Shown one piece after another: positions 62,605 to 64,000 of a stretch of DNA of 64,000 nt. The DNA lies in assembly GCF_001693735.1 (NCBI RefSeq), contig NZ_LWDV01000009.1, positions 555,753-619,752 of the forward strand, in the 5' to 3' direction. The stretch is from Orenia metallireducens (lineage in GTDB: Bacteria > Bacillota > Halanaerobiia > Halobacteroidales > Halobacteroidaceae). Position 1 is the stretch's first letter; the number at the start of each line of letters is the position of its first letter. A program made the translations under genes and the position numbers. The notes under the pieces are model-generated. The model was not told the DNA's origin. It ran no database searches and was given only the letters and a program-made list of their open reading frames with translations.

Positions 62605-64000
62605 TTATGCTTTTACCTCTGTCTCTTCATCACCATGGAGGATCTTTCTTAAAAAGTTCATTACAAGTTGAGAAAGGTCTTCCATAATATCATAGATAAC
62701 TGGAACAATTACCAAGGTCAAGACTGTAGCAAGGGATAATCCACCAATTACTACAATTGCCATGGATTGTTGCATCTCAGCTCCTGCACCGATTCCTAAG
62801 GCTAAAGGTATCATCGCTAAGATAGTTGTAAGCGATGTCATCATAACTGGTCTTAATCTGATCGGTCCAGCATTTAAAATAGCCTGTTCTCGCTCTTCAT
62901 ATTCACGCCGTGTATTGATATAATCTACCAGTACGATACCATTATTAACAACAATTCCCGCCAGCATAATTATCCCAATAAAACCATTGATACTTAAAGG
63001 CACACCTGTAATTGCTAAAGCAGAGATTGCTCCTACCAAAGAGACTGGTACTGTGAACATAATTATAAAAGGATGGACTAAGGATTCAAACTGAGCAGCC
63101 ATTACCATATAAACTAAGATGATCGCTAGAATCATCGCCTTTCCTAACTCTTGGAAGGACTCTGCCATATCTCCAGCATCACCTTGATAATTGATACTAT
63201 ATCCAGCTGGAAGATCTATTTTATCTAGTCTCCCCCTAATATCTCCCAATACAGCCCCTAAACTACGGTTATGGGTATCTGTGGAGATAGTAAACTTACG
63301 TTCTTGCTCTTCTCTCTCAATTGCATTTGGACCAGTTGCATATCTTATCTTTGCTATCTGTGATAATGGTACCAATCCACCTTGTGGAGAGTTAATCTTG
63401 ATATTTAATAATTTATTAACTGAATCGGTCTCTTCATCAAATAGCTTCAAACGAATATCGTACTCTTTTCCATTCTCTTTATACTTACTTACTTCTGCAC
63501 CATCGATTGCAGTATCTAAGGTATTAAATAACTGCTGCTTAGTAATCCCTAGCTCTTTAGCTAAATTATCTTTAGGGATAATCTCCAATTCTGGTTTACT
63601 AGCTTTAGGTGTAATCGCAATGTTTCTAGTTCCTTCTGTAGCTTCAATCTCTCCTTCTATTCGCTTGGCTAAAGCTAATAGAGTATCTAAATCAGGTCCT
63701 TGAACATTAACACTAATTGCACTACCACCCTTACCTTTACGTCCCATCATTGAAGTCTGCGGCACAACATTGATCTTTGCTCCAGCCACATCCTTTAATC
63801 TAGTTCTAATTACCTCAGCAATTTCAGTAACACTACGTTCTCTATCTTCTAAATCTACTAAATCTACCTCTATTTCACCTTCATAGCTATTACCATTAGA
63901 GCCCACTTCACTAGAAAAACTCTCTATCTCTGGGATATCCCCAATCTTTGTTTTCATCTCTTTGATAAACTCATTAGTATTCTCTAACTTGGTTCCTTGA
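62605..64000 (-). CDS. RND (HAE1/AcrB-type) efflux pump, C-terminal part
   Basis: The frame is open to the right edge (…QGTKLENTNEFIKEMKTKIG), so this is the last ~465 residues of a protein of about 1000. Visible are the porter region (GSAISVNVQGPDLDTLLALA), PLSQIAKIRYATGPNAIERE and the membrane block GFIGIIMLAGIVVNNGIVLVDYIN followed by RLRPVMMTSLTTILAMIPLA, the AcrB segment 11-12 signature. RND pumps export drugs or metals with a membrane-fusion protein and need an outer membrane, which fits a diderm host. The true start is outside the window. Confidence 0.92.
   Translation of the reverse strand, partial: QGTKLENTNEFIKEMKTKIGDIPEIESFSSEVGSNGNSYEGEIEVDLVDLEDRERSVTEIAEVIRTRLKDVAGAKINVVPQTSMMGRKGKGGSAISVNVQGPDLDTLLALAKRIEGEIEATEGTRNIAITPKASKPELEIIPKDNLAKELGITKQQLFNTLDTAIDGAEVSKYKENGKEYDIRLKLFDEETDSVNKLLNIKINSPQGGLVPLSQIAKIRYATGPNAIEREEQERKFTISTDTHNRSLGAVLGDIRGRLDKIDLPAGYSINYQGDAGDMAESFQELGKAMILAIILVYMVMAAQFESLVHPFIIMFTVPVSLVGAISALAITGVPLSINGFIGIIMLAGIVVNNGIVLVDYINTRREYEEREQAILNAGPIRLRPVMMTSLTTILAMIPLALGIGAGAEMQQSMAIVVIGGLSLATVLTLVIVPVIYDIMEDLSQLVMNFLRKILHGDEETEVKA

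Overview
The window looks like a chromosomal piece of a low-GC, Gram-negative-type (diderm) anaerobic Firmicute, most likely of the order Halanaerobiales (Orenia or Halobacteroides type). This is inference from very AT-rich DNA, strong AGGAGG ribosome sites, a sodium-coupled NSS transporter, an RND efflux pump (which implies an outer membrane), a formate/nitrite channel, HD-GYP signalling and several CRISPR systems. No rRNA, tRNA or prophage genes were recognised.

Left part (1-26.8 kb): a TetR-regulated ABC exporter (partial at the edge), an EamA permease, oligoendopeptidase F, an HD-GYP protein, a cupin, an orphan I-B-like CRISPR mini-array with no cas genes, a TtcA-like tRNA thiolase, cardiolipin synthase, an AIR-synthase-like protein with an ECF S-component, PlsC, RecQ, a two-gene ATPase + HNH anti-phage candidate (Septu-like) between copies of a dispersed repeat, a chemoreceptor, and a nadA-nadB-nadC operon ending in a lone PTS-type membrane protein.

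Centre (27.5-50.3 kb): one large compound CRISPR-Cas locus. It holds three arrays (7, 19 and 16 repeats) with near-identical repeats and homologous leaders, all read on the minus strand. It also holds a type I-D effector (WYL regulator, cas10d, csc2, csc1, cas3, cas6), a type III-B effector (cmr2, cmr3, a Card1/Can2-like CARF nuclease, cmr4, cmr5, cmr6, cmr1) and one adaptation module (cas4-cas1-cas2). A single Cas6 and a single Cas1/2/4 set appear to serve both effectors. The III-B Cas10 lacks the HD nuclease but keeps GGDD, so it probably signals by cyclic oligoadenylate to the CARF nuclease. A CRISPR-repeat-like hairpin lies in the 5' leader of the cmr operon, and the three array leaders share a 9-bp inverted repeat with exactly 144 bp between the arms.

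Right part (50.4-64 kb): NSS sodium symporter, FNT channel, GH13 enzyme, MntP, a hemerythrin + DUF1858 pair behind a Crp/Fnr-type site, dihydrofolate reductase, a membrane-anchored acidic heptad-repeat protein whose Shine-Dalgarno and start codon are separated by a hairpin, a MurC/Mpl ligase, a secreted FG-GAP protein, an unlisted-size 43-residue Cys-rich gene, and a partial RND efflux pump. Intergenic DNA carries a MITE-like repeat family (four copies) and a second palindromic repeat family (two copies).
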